Notes under the pieces: generated by a model
The model's database searches: none
What the model saw: the letters and a program-made list of their open reading frames with translations, nothing else
Told to the model about the DNA's origin: nothing
NCBI GenBank assembly: GCA_965229005.1
Contig: CBDDIP010000001.1
Span: 806,001-870,000, forward strand
Direction of reading: 5' to 3'
Length of the DNA stretch: 64,000 bases
From: CBDDIP01 sp965229005
GTDB taxonomy: Bacteria; Actinomycetota; Acidimicrobiia; Acidimicrobiales; Ilumatobacteraceae
Part shown: positions 25,825 through 33,909 of the stretch, one piece after another
Layout: every line of letters begins with the position of its first letter
Numbering within the stretch: position 1 is the first letter of the stretch
Translations under genes and position numbers: made by a program

Positions 25825-26217
25825 TCAGCTCGAAGTGGCCCAGATGTCGCGCCAGACCCGCCAGTTTCCGTCGGCGTCGAGGCGGTAGATGTTGACGCCG
25901 TTGCCGGTGTCCACGGCTGACGCGCCGCCGTCCCGCGGCGAGTCCTCGACGTCGTACCGGTACCACTCGTAGGCCAGGCCGTCGCCCACAACCAGTTCGA
26001 CCGTCGTCTTGGCCCAGACGGTCTGGACGGCTTCGAAGTACCCGGCAACCCAGGCGCCGACGGCTTCCTTGCCGACGATCGGCTCGCTGTTCGGCGGGAG
26101 GAACACGATGTCGTCGGTGACGGTGGCGAGGAACCGTGCGACGTCGTTGCTGTTGATCGCATCGAGGTACGCCTCGTGCGCATGGTGAACGGCGTCCGCG
26201 GTGACGGTGTCGGACAT
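25825..26217 (-). CDS. SnoaL-like / DUF4440 protein
   Basis: 130 residues of the NTF2-like fold: HAHEAYLDAINSNDVARFLATVTDDIVFLPPNSEPIVGKEAVGAWVAGYF, then a strand-rich half ending YRLDADGNWRVWRDIWATS. Binding or enzyme role unknown. Divergent from the large LuxR-family regulator, with the dyad at 26295-26385 between them, so the regulator may control this gene. Confidence 0.82.
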   Translation of the reverse strand: MSDTVTADAVHHAHEAYLDAINSNDVARFLATVTDDIVFLPPNSEPIVGKEAVGAWVAGYFEAVQTVWAKTTVELVVGDGLAYEWYRYDVEDSPRDGGASAVDTGNGVNIYRLDADGNWRVWRDIWATSS

Positions 26218-26294
26218 GGTGTGGTGCTCCTTCGGTCGGACCGACGCGGGTTGCGATCGGTCTCGCCGATGGTGCGCTCGCCGTCGTCCCGGTA

Positions 26295-26385
26295 CATCGG
26301 CCAGCTGGCATATTCCGCCTCCCACGGGTGGGATGATCTCCGCGGCCGCGGCCGGCGCGTGACGGGATATGCCATCTGGCCGATG
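26295..26385. promoter_or_regulatory. long imperfect dyad between SnoaL and LuxR genes
   Basis: A 22-base arm at 26295-26316 (starting CATCGGCCAGCTGGCATAT) recurs inverted at 26365-26385 (ending GCCATCTGGCCGATG), with about two mismatches and one gap, separated by 48 bp. The left arm itself contains the palindrome GCCAGCTGGC. This looks like two copies of one binding site in the 193-bp divergent promoter region, probably for the neighbouring LuxR-type regulator. Confidence 0.55.
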
Positions 26386-26410
26386 TCGGCACGCACGGGA
26401 TCAGGAGACG

Positions 26411-29170
26411 ATGCCGCACATGAACATCACCAGCTTCGGGTTGCCCCACAGATCGACGAACCTGCCGACGCAGCTGTCCTCGTTCATCGGGCGCCGCGCA
26501 GAGGTGGCGTCGGTACGAGAGGCGGTCCTCAGCGATCGACTCGTGTGCCTCACCGGCGCCGGCGGATGCGGCAAGACGCGACTTGCGTTCGAGGTCGCCA
26601 CACTCGAGCTCGACAGCGGCACGTACGACGCCGGTGTCTGGTGCGTGGAGCTGGCTCCGCTCGGCAGCGGTGATCTCGTCGCTCACTCGATCGCCGAGCT
26701 GTTCGGCCTCCGCGAGGAGTTCGGGCGACCGTTGCTCGACACGCTCACCGAGCAGCTCTGCGACATGTCGGCGCTGCTCGTCGTCGACAACTGCGAGCAC
26801 CTGCTCCACGATGTGGCCACGGTGATCGAGACCCTGCTCCACCGCTGCCCGTCGATGCGCGTGATCGCCACCAGCCGGGAGCCCCTGGGGCTAGGGGGTG
26901 AGGTGGTCTGGCGAGTGCCTTCCCTCGACGAGTCGACGGCGTTCGAGCTGTTCGTGCATCGGGCGCGCAATGCTCGTCCGTCCTTCGAGCCGTCGGTCGA
27001 CGAGCAGCCGGTGATCGCCGAGATCGTGTCGCGACTCGATGGGATCCCGCTGGCCATCGAGCTCGCCGCGGCTCGGGTGCGGATGATGAGTCCGGCGCGC
27101 ATCGCGGCGGGCATCGACGACCGGTTCCGCCTCCTCAGTGGTGGTAGCCGAACGGCCATGTCGCGGCAGCAGACCCTCGAGGCGTCGGTCGCATGGAGCT
27201 ACGACCTGCTCGCCCCCGACGAGCAGCGACTGGCCCGCCATCTGTCGGTGATGCACGGGTTCACCCTCGAGGCAGCAGAGGGGATCGCTGACGACGATGC
27301 CGATCGGTACGGCGTGCTCGACGTGCTGACTCGGCTCGTCGACAAGTCGATGGTGCAGGTCGATCACGCCATGAGCGGGCTGGGCTACCGGTTCCTCGAG
27401 ACCGTGCGCCAGTTCTTGCTCCGCCGGCTGGTGGAGCACGGCGAGTCGGACGACGTCCGTGTCCGTCACCTGTCGTACTTCCTCGCGCTCGCCGAGCTCA
27501 ACGAGCCGCACGTCGCGCTACGCGGCAGCGAGACAGCGCTCGCGACGCTCGAGGCACAGCACGCCAACGTGGAGTCCGCCTTGGAGTTCGCCCTGGGGTC
27601 GGGTCGCATCGAGGCAGCGCGTCGCCTCGCGACGGCGATGGCGCTGTTCTGGGAGCTTCGCGGGCACCTCGGCAGGGGCGGACGGTGGCTGGCCCGACTG
27701 CTCGATCAACCGGATCAGGAACCGAGCGCCTGCCGAGCTCGGGCGTGCTGGGCCGCGGCGCACATCGGCCTCTACGCAGGTGATCTGGAAACGATGTCGA
27801 TCCGGGCGCCCGAGGCACTCGAGCTGGCGGCAGCGGTCGACGACGGATGGGCGCGTGCGAGAGCGCTCAACACGCTCGGGTTCGCCACCGCCGTGACGAC
27901 GCCGCACGAGGCGCGGCCGCTGCTCGAACAGAGCATCGAGCTGGGCTCGGCGAGCGGCGATCAGTGGTCGGTGCTCAGCAGCCACAAGATGCTGACCGTG
28001 CTGTGCTGGGTGACCGGCGACGATGTCGCTGCTGCCGACGACATGGAGACGTTGCGCGCGCTGTCCACTCGCCACGAGGCCGACTACTTCCTCGCGTGGT
28101 ACCACGGGCTCAACGGTCTGTTCCTCGCCCGGCGAGGCGAGCTCGCCGTCGCACGATCGCACCTCCGGCATGCGATCGAGCTGTGCGACGGGATCGGTGA
28201 ACCGATCACCGGCTCGATGGCCCGCGCATGGCTGTGGGCCATCGACATCGCCCAAGGGGAGTACGCGGTGTCGGCGACGGAGTGCGCGTCGCTCCTCCAG
28301 CGTTCGCACGCGACCGGCGGTGGCCTCGCGGTCGCGGACCTCCTCGCCAACCTCGGTGAGATCGCGATCGGCCGTGGCGACTTCCAGGCAGCTGTCGATC
28401 TGCTCGCCCCCCACTACGAGACCAGTCGTGAGCACGGCATCCCCTACTTCGTGGTGCTCCCGGCGATCGTCGAGGCCTCGGCGCGACGACACCTCGGCAT
28501 GCAGTCCAGCGCCCGCGCACTCCTCGACGACATCGCCGGCCTGGCCGAAGGGTTCGACAACCAGTGGATGCTGGCCAGGATCGAGCTGGAGCGAGGCCTG
28601 CTCGAGCAGCAGGCCGGCGGCTCCGACGCGGCGGCACGCCACGCGCATCGAGCGATGGCCTCGTTCGCCCGGATGGACCACCGGCCCGGAGTCGCCAACG
28701 CCCTCGACCTCGTCGGCGCGCTGGCCCACGATGCCGAGAGCGACGCCGAGGCCGTGCGCTGCGTCGCCGCGGCCGCTGCGCTTCGCACAGTGCTCGGCAT
28801 CGTTCCGCTGCCGACCGACGCCGCCGTCGTCGACGCCACGTGTGACCAACTCCGTGCAGTACTCGGCGACGATGCGTTCGCCACGTACTGGGCCGAGGGA
28901 GCAGCGCTGTCGATGGACGAGGCGCTCGAGTACGCGTCGCGAGCACGAGGCGAACGGAAGCGCCCGTCGAGCGGGTGGGCCAGCCTGACGACCACCGAAC
29001 TGCGCGTGGTGGAGCTCGTCACGCAGGGGCTCACGAACCCACAGATCGCAGCGAAGATGTTCGTGGCTCGCGGCACTGTGAAGGTCCACCTCGGCCACAT
29101 CTTCACCAAGCTCGGGGTGACCAGCCGATCAGAACTCGCGGCCCACGCCGTCCGCCGCACGCCGACCTGA
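26411..29170 (+). CDS. large LuxR-family regulator with AAA/NB-ARC-like ATPase
   Basis: 919 residues. N-terminal STNLPTQLSSFIGR precedes the ATPase with Walker A GAGGCGKTRLA (about 49-59) and Walker B ALLVVDNCEHLL. An ATSREPLG sensor segment follows, then a long TPR-like helical middle. The last 65 residues are a LuxR/NarL helix-turn-helix: LTTTELRVVELVTQGLTNPQIAAKMFVARGTVKVHLGHIFTKLGV. This is the layout of MalT/AfsR-like signal ATPases. ATG 26411 and ATG 26420 are both possible; AGGAG lies at 26403. Probably binds the dyad in its own promoter region. Confidence 0.88.
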   Translation: MPHMNITSFGLPHRSTNLPTQLSSFIGRRAEVASVREAVLSDRLVCLTGAGGCGKTRLAFEVATLELDSGTYDAGVWCVELAPLGSGDLVAHSIAELFGLREEFGRPLLDTLTEQLCDMSALLVVDNCEHLLHDVATVIETLLHRCPSMRVIATSREPLGLGGEVVWRVPSLDESTAFELFVHRARNARPSFEPSVDEQPVIAEIVSRLDGIPLAIELAAARVRMMSPARIAAGIDDRFRLLSGGSRTAMSRQQTLEASVAWSYDLLAPDEQRLARHLSVMHGFTLEAAEGIADDDADRYGVLDVLTRLVDKSMVQVDHAMSGLGYRFLETVRQFLLRRLVEHGESDDVRVRHLSYFLALAELNEPHVALRGSETALATLEAQHANVESALEFALGSGRIEAARRLATAMALFWELRGHLGRGGRWLARLLDQPDQEPSACRARACWAAAHIGLYAGDLETMSIRAPEALELAAAVDDGWARARALNTLGFATAVTTPHEARPLLEQSIELGSASGDQWSVLSSHKMLTVLCWVTGDDVAAADDMETLRALSTRHEADYFLAWYHGLNGLFLARRGELAVARSHLRHAIELCDGIGEPITGSMARAWLWAIDIAQGEYAVSATECASLLQRSHATGGGLAVADLLANLGEIAIGRGDFQAAVDLLAPHYETSREHGIPYFVVLPAIVEASARRHLGMQSSARALLDDIAGLAEGFDNQWMLARIELERGLLEQQAGGSDAAARHAHRAMASFARMDHRPGVANALDLVGALAHDAESDAEAVRCVAAAAALRTVLGIVPLPTDAAVVDATCDQLRAVLGDDAFATYWAEGAALSMDEALEYASRARGERKRPSSGWASLTTTELRVVELVTQGLTNPQIAAKMFVARGTVKVHLGHIFTKLGVTSRSELAAHAVRRTPT

Positions 29171-29187
29171 ACGATCCGAATGTTCTT

Positions 29188-29198
29188 GTCAAACTGAC
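29188..29198. promoter_or_regulatory. candidate NrtR operator
   Basis: GTCA-AAC-TGAC is an 11-bp inverted repeat just upstream of the nrtR-like gene. It lies inside a wider pair GTTCTT (29182-29187) and AAGAAC (29210-29215). NrtR proteins repress their own NAD operons from sites in this position. Assignment is by location and symmetry only. Confidence 0.4.
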
Positions 29199-29222
29199 TC
29201 ATACATGGTAAGAACTGTCGCC

Positions 29223-29957
29223 ATGACCGGCGGCGCAACGGGGTACGACCCGAGCCAGTACCCAGCCTTCGCCGTGACGGTCGACGTCGCACTGTTCACG
29301 ATGGTCGACGACGAACTGAACGTGCTGCTGGTGAGACGCGCAAGCGAACCGTTCGCCGGTGACTGGGCGTTGCCGGGCGGGTTCAAGTTGCCGAACGAGA
29401 CGCTCGACCACGCTGCGCACCGCGAGCTACGTGAGGAGACCGCCGTCGACCGAGCGCAGCTTCGTCAGCTCGGTGCGTACGGCGACCCGGGTCGCGATCC
29501 CAGGATGAACGTCGTGACGGTTGCCTACGTGGCCGTCGTGCGCGAGCTGGCGGACATCGCCCCTGGCAGCGACGCCGCAGAAGCGGCGCTGCATCCGGTG
29601 CTCAAGATGCTGAAGGGTCAGCTCGGCCTCGCCTTCGATCACCTCCGCATCGTGCACGACGCGGTTGAGCGCATCGCCCACGACCTGGAGACGACGGGCT
29701 TGGCCACGGCGTTCGTGGGCCCGAGGTTCACGCTCACCGAACTGCGCATGGTGTTCGAGGCGGTCTGGCAGGTGCGCTTGGACGGGGCCAACTTCCGCCG
29801 CAAGCTCGCTGCCGACGGCGGCTGGTTGTTGCCGACTGGGCAGCGGCTTGCGCCGGGTTCGGAAGGTGGCAAGCCGGCGGAACTGTTCAGGGCCGGACCC
29901 GCATGGAAGGCGGGAGGGCCGTTGCGACGGCCACGACAGAAGGCTGGACGGAGATGA
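29223..29957 (+). CDS. nrtR: NrtR-like NUDIX-winged-helix regulator
   Basis: 244 residues from ATG 29223 (ATG 29205 would lie inside the dyad). The N-terminal NUDIX domain has the box GGFKLPNETLDHAAHRELREETAVD, lacking only the last Gly. The C-terminal winged helix includes LRMVFEAVWQVRLDGANFRRKL. This is the NrtR architecture: repressors of NAD synthesis or salvage genes released by ADP-ribose or NAD-related ligands. The operon position directly before pnuC and nadR strongly supports this. An extra basic tail of about 35 residues follows. Stop and pnuC start overlap (ATGA). Confidence 0.85.
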   Translation: MTGGATGYDPSQYPAFAVTVDVALFTMVDDELNVLLVRRASEPFAGDWALPGGFKLPNETLDHAAHRELREETAVDRAQLRQLGAYGDPGRDPRMNVVTVAYVAVVRELADIAPGSDAAEAALHPVLKMLKGQLGLAFDHLRIVHDAVERIAHDLETTGLATAFVGPRFTLTELRMVFEAVWQVRLDGANFRRKLAADGGWLLPTGQRLAPGSEGGKPAELFRAGPAWKAGGPLRRPRQKAGRR

Positions 29958-30565
29958 ACATCCTTGGGTGGGAGGTTCCGACGTGGCTGCTCGACTGGAG
30001 CGGTTCGGCGATGGTGGTGGCCTCGCTGTGGTACCTGTTCGAGAAGCGGATCGCGTACTGGCATTGGTCGAACGCGTCGCTGCTGCCGTACTTCGCACTG
30101 TTCGTCACCACCGGGCAGATCATGCTCGCCGGGCTGCAGGCCAGCTACCTGATCTTCGGCATCCACGGGCTGCTCCTGTGGCGCCTCGAGCACTCCCGTG
30201 ACCGGCATGGCCGCCGCTTCAACGAAATCGTCTGGTACCAGATCGGCTGGATCCTGAGCCTCGCGATCTTCGCCTACACCGTGGTGGTCACGGACTTCAT
30301 CGATGGGTGGGCTGGCCTGCAGTTCACGATCGTGAGCCTGTCGCTCGTGGCGAACTGGGCGACGACTCGCAAGTGGGTGTGGAGCTGGTCGGTGTGGCTG
30401 ATCGTCAACGTGCTGCAGGCCGTCTACTTCCGCCACTGGCGCCTGTGGGGCCAGTTCGGTCTGCAGTTCGTGCTGTTCACGATGTCGGTGTGGGGCTGGA
30501 TCGCGTGGCGTCGCGAGCGCGCAGCAACGCAACACGTCCCGGAGGTGGCTCGTGTCGCGGCATAG
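29954..30565 (+). CDS. pnuC: PnuC nicotinamide riboside transporter
   Basis: 203-residue membrane protein with about seven hydrophobic helices. WSGSAMVVASLWYLFEKRIAYWHWSNAS is the PnuC N-terminal pattern, and the C-terminal repeat has the W-rich WSWSVWLIVNVLQAVYFRHWR. PnuC takes up nicotinamide riboside, whose phosphorylation inside traps it. The substrate assignment is backed by the adjacent nadR, which carries a riboside kinase. Overlaps nrtR by 4 bp and nadR by 14 bp. Confidence 0.9.
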   Translation: MNILGWEVPTWLLDWSGSAMVVASLWYLFEKRIAYWHWSNASLLPYFALFVTTGQIMLAGLQASYLIFGIHGLLLWRLEHSRDRHGRRFNEIVWYQIGWILSLAIFAYTVVVTDFIDGWAGLQFTIVSLSLVANWATTRKWVWSWSVWLIVNVLQAVYFRHWRLWGQFGLQFVLFTMSVWGWIAWRRERAATQHVPEVARVAA

Positions 30566-31583
30566 CCACGCGCTCGTGGTCGGCAAGTTCGCGCCGCTGC
30601 ACGGCGGCCACCAGCAATTGCTCGATCATGCGCATGCGCTCGCCGACGACGTGACCGTGGTCGTCTGGAGCAACCCAGACTTCGCGGAGATGACCAACGA
30701 GGTGCGCGCCGAGTGGATCCGCAAGCTCTACCCGATGGCGTGCGTGCTCGTCGGGCACGACGGACCACGCAACGACGAGCCCGACGAGGTTCAACGCGAC
30801 TACACCGCCGCGCTGCTCGCTCGACACGGCAGAGCGCCGGACGTGGTCATCACGCGCGAGCCGTACGGACCCGGCTTGGCTGCGCACCTCGGGATCGAGC
30901 ACGAGTCGGCCGGCGCCGTGCGCACGGACGCCGAACCGTCCGGAACGCAGATACGCGACAACGTCCACTCGCACCGTCACCTGCTCGACCCAGTCGTCTA
31001 CTCGCACTTCGTGGAGCGAGTCGTGCTGATGGGTGCGGAATCCACGGGGAAGTCGACGCTTGCCGCACGTCTGGCTCACGAGTTCGGAACGGAGCACGTC
31101 CAGGAGTACGGCCGCGAGCACTACGCCGCTCGCGGCGGGCGACTCGATCTCGACGACTACCTGACCATCGCTCGGGTGCACCGCGAGCGAGAGGACGTAG
31201 CGTCCCAGCGCGCACACCGGTACCTGTTCATCGACACGAACGCGGTCACCACCATGTTCTTCAGCCACTACTACAACCGGGACAGCCTGCCGGCGTTGCG
31301 CGAACTGGCCGACGAGTGTGCCGCCCGCTACCGCCACGTCATCGTCTGCGACGACGACATCCCGTTCGAACAGGACGGATGGCGGGACAACGAGGTGTGG
31401 CGCGGTCGCATGCACGGCATGGTGCTGCACGACCTCGCGACGAGGCGCATCCCCTACCAGGTCGTCAGGGGTTCACTCGACGAACGCGTGGCTCAGGTTC
31501 GGTCGATCCTTGCAGGACAGGCGGTCGGCTCGCCCCGACACCTCGACTCGCTCGGTCCACGGCAGGCGGCGGCGCGACGATGA
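30552..31583 (+). CDS. nadR: NadR: NMN adenylyltransferase / ribosylnicotinamide kinase
   Basis: 343 residues. The nucleotidyltransferase site is GKFAPLHGGHQQLL (HxGH at 17-20), with the SGTQIR motif later (about 132-137). The kinase half has the P-loop GAESTGKST (about 159-167), a YGREHYAARG lid-like region and DTNAVTTMFF. The N-terminal repressor helix-turn-helix of enteric NadR is absent; NrtR would supply regulation. Converts nicotinamide riboside to NMN and NMN to NAD. Start is GTG 30552 inside the end of pnuC; stop overlaps the next ATG. Confidence 0.9.
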   Translation: MSRHSHALVVGKFAPLHGGHQQLLDHAHALADDVTVVVWSNPDFAEMTNEVRAEWIRKLYPMACVLVGHDGPRNDEPDEVQRDYTAALLARHGRAPDVVITREPYGPGLAAHLGIEHESAGAVRTDAEPSGTQIRDNVHSHRHLLDPVVYSHFVERVVLMGAESTGKSTLAARLAHEFGTEHVQEYGREHYAARGGRLDLDDYLTIARVHREREDVASQRAHRYLFIDTNAVTTMFFSHYYNRDSLPALRELADECAARYRHVIVCDDDIPFEQDGWRDNEVWRGRMHGMVLHDLATRRIPYQVVRGSLDERVAQVRSILAGQAVGSPRHLDSLGPRQAAARR

Positions 31584-32173
31584 GGCAGCGGCACGGACCG
31601 CCGAACGGAGACTGGACGATGGACCAGTTGTTGGCCGCGGAAGCGGCCGGCGAACAGTTGGAGTTCCTGCCCTTTTGGGGCCACACCTCATCGGGCGACG
31701 GACGCATCGGCGCTCACGTCCTCAGCCAGTGGTTCCCGCATTCCTTTACTCACGAGGGCGCTCACTATCGGACGGCGGAGCACTTCATGATGGCGGCGAA
31801 GGCGCGTCTCTTCGGCGATCACGGCCGCCTGACGTTGATCCTCGACGCCGAAAGCCCAGGCGAGGCGAAGCAACACGGACGCGAGGTGCAAGGCTTCTCG
31901 TCCGACGTCTGGGACCGGGAGTGCCTCGCCATCGTCCGTACCGGATCGATCGCCAAGTTCGCGTCGACGCTCGAGATGCGCTCCTACCTCGTCGGCACCG
32001 GCAGTCGGGTCCTCGTCGAAGCGAGCCCCCGCGATCGGATCTGGGGGATCGGCGTGGGCCCCGGCAACCCAGCCATCGAACATCCCTCCCAGGGGCGTGG
32101 CAGAAACCTCCTGGGGTTCGCACTCATGCAGGCCCGTGCAGACCTCGCTGCCATGGGCACCGACGATGAGTGA
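31580..32173 (+). CDS. NADAR (YbiA-like) ADP-ribose N-glycosidase family protein
   Basis: 197 residues with nearly every NADAR hallmark: FLPFWGH, LSQWFPHSFTHEGAHYRTAEHFMMAAKA, GREVQGFSSDVWD, KFASTLEMRSYLVGTGSRVLVEASPRDRIWGIGVG. Family members cleave N-glycosidic bonds of ribosylated or ADP-ribosylated compounds; some remove ADP-ribose from guanine added by DarT, others act in riboflavin-intermediate clean-up. Position between nadR and a macro-domain gene points to recycling of ADP-ribosyl products. ATGA overlap with nadR and 8-bp overlap with the macro gene. Confidence 0.9.
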   Translation: MRQRHGPPNGDWTMDQLLAAEAAGEQLEFLPFWGHTSSGDGRIGAHVLSQWFPHSFTHEGAHYRTAEHFMMAAKARLFGDHGRLTLILDAESPGEAKQHGREVQGFSSDVWDRECLAIVRTGSIAKFASTLEMRSYLVGTGSRVLVEASPRDRIWGIGVGPGNPAIEHPSQGRGRNLLGFALMQARADLAAMGTDDE

Positions 32174-32696
32174 GGCCTCGCCGCCGCCCGGCGACGGACC
32201 GCACATCGAGCTCGTGCGCGGCGACATCACCAAACAGGACGTGGACGCCGTCGTCAACGCCGCCAACTCCTCGCTGCTGGGCGGGGGCGGCGTCGACGGC
32301 GCCATCCACCGGGCCGCCGGCCCGGAGCTCGTGCAGCACTGTCGGCTACTGGGCGGCTGCGCGACCGGTCAGGCCAAGCTCACACCCGGTTTCGCGCTCA
32401 CGGCCCGCTGGATCATCCACACGGTCGGACCCGTCTGGCGAGGCGGCACGAACGGCGAACCGGAGCAACTCGCGTCGTGCTATCGCGAGTCGCTTGCCCG
32501 CGCCGACGAAGTGAGTGCGACCTCGATCGCATTTCCGGCGATCTCGGCGGGCATCTTCGGCTACCCACTCCGGGCGGCAGCTCACATCGCCGTCGCGACC
32601 GTTCGCTCGACCCCGACCTCTGTCGCGATCGTTCACCTCGTGTGCTTCGACTTCGACACGTGGCACGCGTACGAGTCGGCGCTCAACCCGCCGTAG
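32166..32696 (+). CDS. macro-domain protein (ADP-ribose binding/hydrolysing)
   Basis: 176 residues, one macro domain: VRGDITKQDVDAVVNAANSSLLGGGGVDGAIHRAAGPEL is the adenine/ribose pocket, GGCATGQAKLTPGFAL..RWIIHTVGP the core, and FPAISAGIFGYP the phosphate loop. The NAAN and GGGVDGAIH motifs place it with MacroD/YmdB-like hydrolases that remove ADP-ribose from acids or O-acetyl-ADP-ribose. Last gene of the NAD operon, followed by a strong hairpin. Confidence 0.92.
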   Translation: MSEASPPPGDGPHIELVRGDITKQDVDAVVNAANSSLLGGGGVDGAIHRAAGPELVQHCRLLGGCATGQAKLTPGFALTARWIIHTVGPVWRGGTNGEPEQLASCYRESLARADEVSATSIAFPAISAGIFGYPLRAAAHIAVATVRSTPTSVAIVHLVCFDFDTWHAYESALNPP

Positions 32697-32702
32697 AACG
32701 AC

Positions 32703-32732
32703 GAAGGCCCGGACCATATGGTCCGGGCCTTC
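32703..32732. terminator. perfect 15-bp hairpin after the macro gene and the tRNA 3' end
   Basis: GAAGGCCCGGACCAT is followed at once by its exact reverse complement ATGGTCCGGGCCTTC. It sits 6 bp after the macro gene stop and 6 bp before the truncated tRNA-fMet copy. It can end the NAD operon from the left and, before the island inserted, the tRNA transcript from the right. No long T run. Confidence 0.7.
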
Positions 32733-32738
32733 GAGTTG

Positions 32739-32782
32739 GTGGCGGGGGCAGGATTTGAACCTGCGACCTTCGGGTTATGAGC
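32739..32782 (-). repeat. left attachment site (truncated tRNA-fMet 3' half)
   Basis: Begins GTGGCGGGGGCAGGATTTG and ends GGGTTATGAGC; identical to 46444-46487. It contains the acceptor, T arm, variable region and anticodon-loop side of tRNA-fMet but no 5' half, so it is not a functional tRNA. It marks the original chromosomal tRNA end left behind by integration. Confidence 0.88.
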
Positions 32783-32891
32783 GATATGGTCGCGGCTTTC
32801 ATAGGTCCTGGCCAAGCGGTATCTGCCCTGCTCAGCGCCTGCTTCGGGTCAGCCGCCATTCCCCTCAGTTCCCCGTGGTTTACCGCTGTGC

Positions 32892-32982
32892 TGGTACATC
32901 GTTGGTACATGAGCGATCTCCTTGGTGCGGCCACCGTGCGTGGCCGGGTGTAGAGACTTGGAGAGCGGACGTGGCCACGCAC
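32892..32982. repeat. short direct and inverted repeats inside the left island end
   Basis: TGGTACAT occurs at 32892-32899 and again at 32903-32910, one helical turn apart. Further in, GTGCGTGGCC (32936-32945) is matched inverted by GGCCACGCAC (32973-32982). The 316-bp stretch 32783-33098 has no convincing gene. Repeats of this size next to an att site are candidate integrase or excisionase arm sites. Confidence 0.4.
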
Positions 32983-33074
32983 GCTGGGTGGAGCGTACTC
33001 CGAGACGTCAGTGTCGGCAGAGCGCTGTCAGGAGGGCGCACCCGCAGTCAGGGATCACCGGGCTGTTCGCCGCC

Positions 33075-33103
33075 TTGATATTACATTTATGTGTCGATAT
33101 GGT
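33075..33103 (+). promoter_or_regulatory. AT-rich sigma-70-like promoter
   Basis: TTGATA (33075-33080), 17 bases, TATGGT (33098-33103), in a locally AT-rich patch that stands out from the surroundings. It would start transcription near 33110, which is downstream of ATG 33099 and therefore favours a later start for the NlpC/P60 gene. Confidence 0.45.
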
Positions 33104-33881
33104 TGCGGTTCGTAACAGTGACGGCAGCCACCGATCAGGCGGACCGGTGCGACCTCGACTGTTCTCACGTCGCTGGGCAAACAGCGTGCACAGAAGGACA
33201 GCAGCAACCTTGATTCAGAACAGCCATCGCCGCCTTGGACTCAGTCGTGTCGCGGGGCTCCTCGCAACAACATGCCTCATCTCTGTCATCCCGTCGTTCG
33301 CCTTGTCGGGCGTTGCCAGCGCCGCACCTCCCGCCGTGAGCAGCGCGTCAGCGTCGAGCGACGCACTTGCGCCGGTGGCCGTACTGGCGCTGCAGCAGCT
33401 GACGACCTATCTCGGCTCGCGCGATCTTGCGGATCTCGCCGGGTACCGGGTGACTCGCGCTTCGATCGCGGCCGAAGTGGGTCGACGGCTGCTGATCGAC
33501 GCTGACCGGCTCGATGCGGCGTGGGCCGCCACTGACTACGTGCACCAGACTGCACTGCTGGCCGCGTTCACACAGCTCGGCACCCCGTACCGGCGGAACA
33601 CGAGCAAGCCGGGTGTTGGATTCGACTGCTCCGGCCTGACCACGTACGCGTGGGGTGTGGCCGGTGTCCGCTTGACGCGCCAGTCCAGCGCTCAGATCAA
33701 TGCCGCCGTGCCTCGAACCCTCGAGTCTGCAGAGGCCGGGGATCTCGTGCAATACCCCGGCCACGTGATGATGTACCTGGGGCTCGACAAGGCCATCGTC
33801 CACGCCATTCAGCCAGGCCGACCAGTAGAGGTCGACTACATCTCAAAACGACGGGAGCTTCGGTTCGGTCATCCGGCCTGA
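33099..33881 (+). CDS. secreted NlpC/P60 peptidoglycan endopeptidase
   Basis: 260 residues if ATG 33099 is used. A signal peptide lies inside: RRLGLSRVAGLLATTCLISVIPSFALSGVASAAPP. The NlpC/P60 catalytic Cys is in FDCSGLTTYAWG and the His in YPGHVMMYLG; IVHAIQPG supplies the third polar region. It would cut stem peptides in the cell wall. A TTG at 33210 (MIQNSHRRLGL...) with AAGGA upstream gives a more typical short signal peptide and agrees with the promoter; GTGs at 33147 and 33186 are also in frame. Confidence 0.8.
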   Translation: MVAVRNSDGSHRSGGPVRPRLFSRRWANSVHRRTAATLIQNSHRRLGLSRVAGLLATTCLISVIPSFALSGVASAAPPAVSSASASSDALAPVAVLALQQLTTYLGSRDLADLAGYRVTRASIAAEVGRRLLIDADRLDAAWAATDYVHQTALLAAFTQLGTPYRRNTSKPGVGFDCSGLTTYAWGVAGVRLTRQSSAQINAAVPRTLESAEAGDLVQYPGHVMMYLGLDKAIVHAIQPGRPVEVDYISKRRELRFGHPA

Positions 33882-33909
33882 GCCTTGATCCTGCTCAGCG
33901 ATCTGCCCA

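Noticed and set aside
32477..33078. Protein-like frame reading WWRGQDLNLRPSGYE across the left att site
   Set aside because: This is the well-known false translation of a tRNA 3' end; it crosses the att repeat and has no other protein features.
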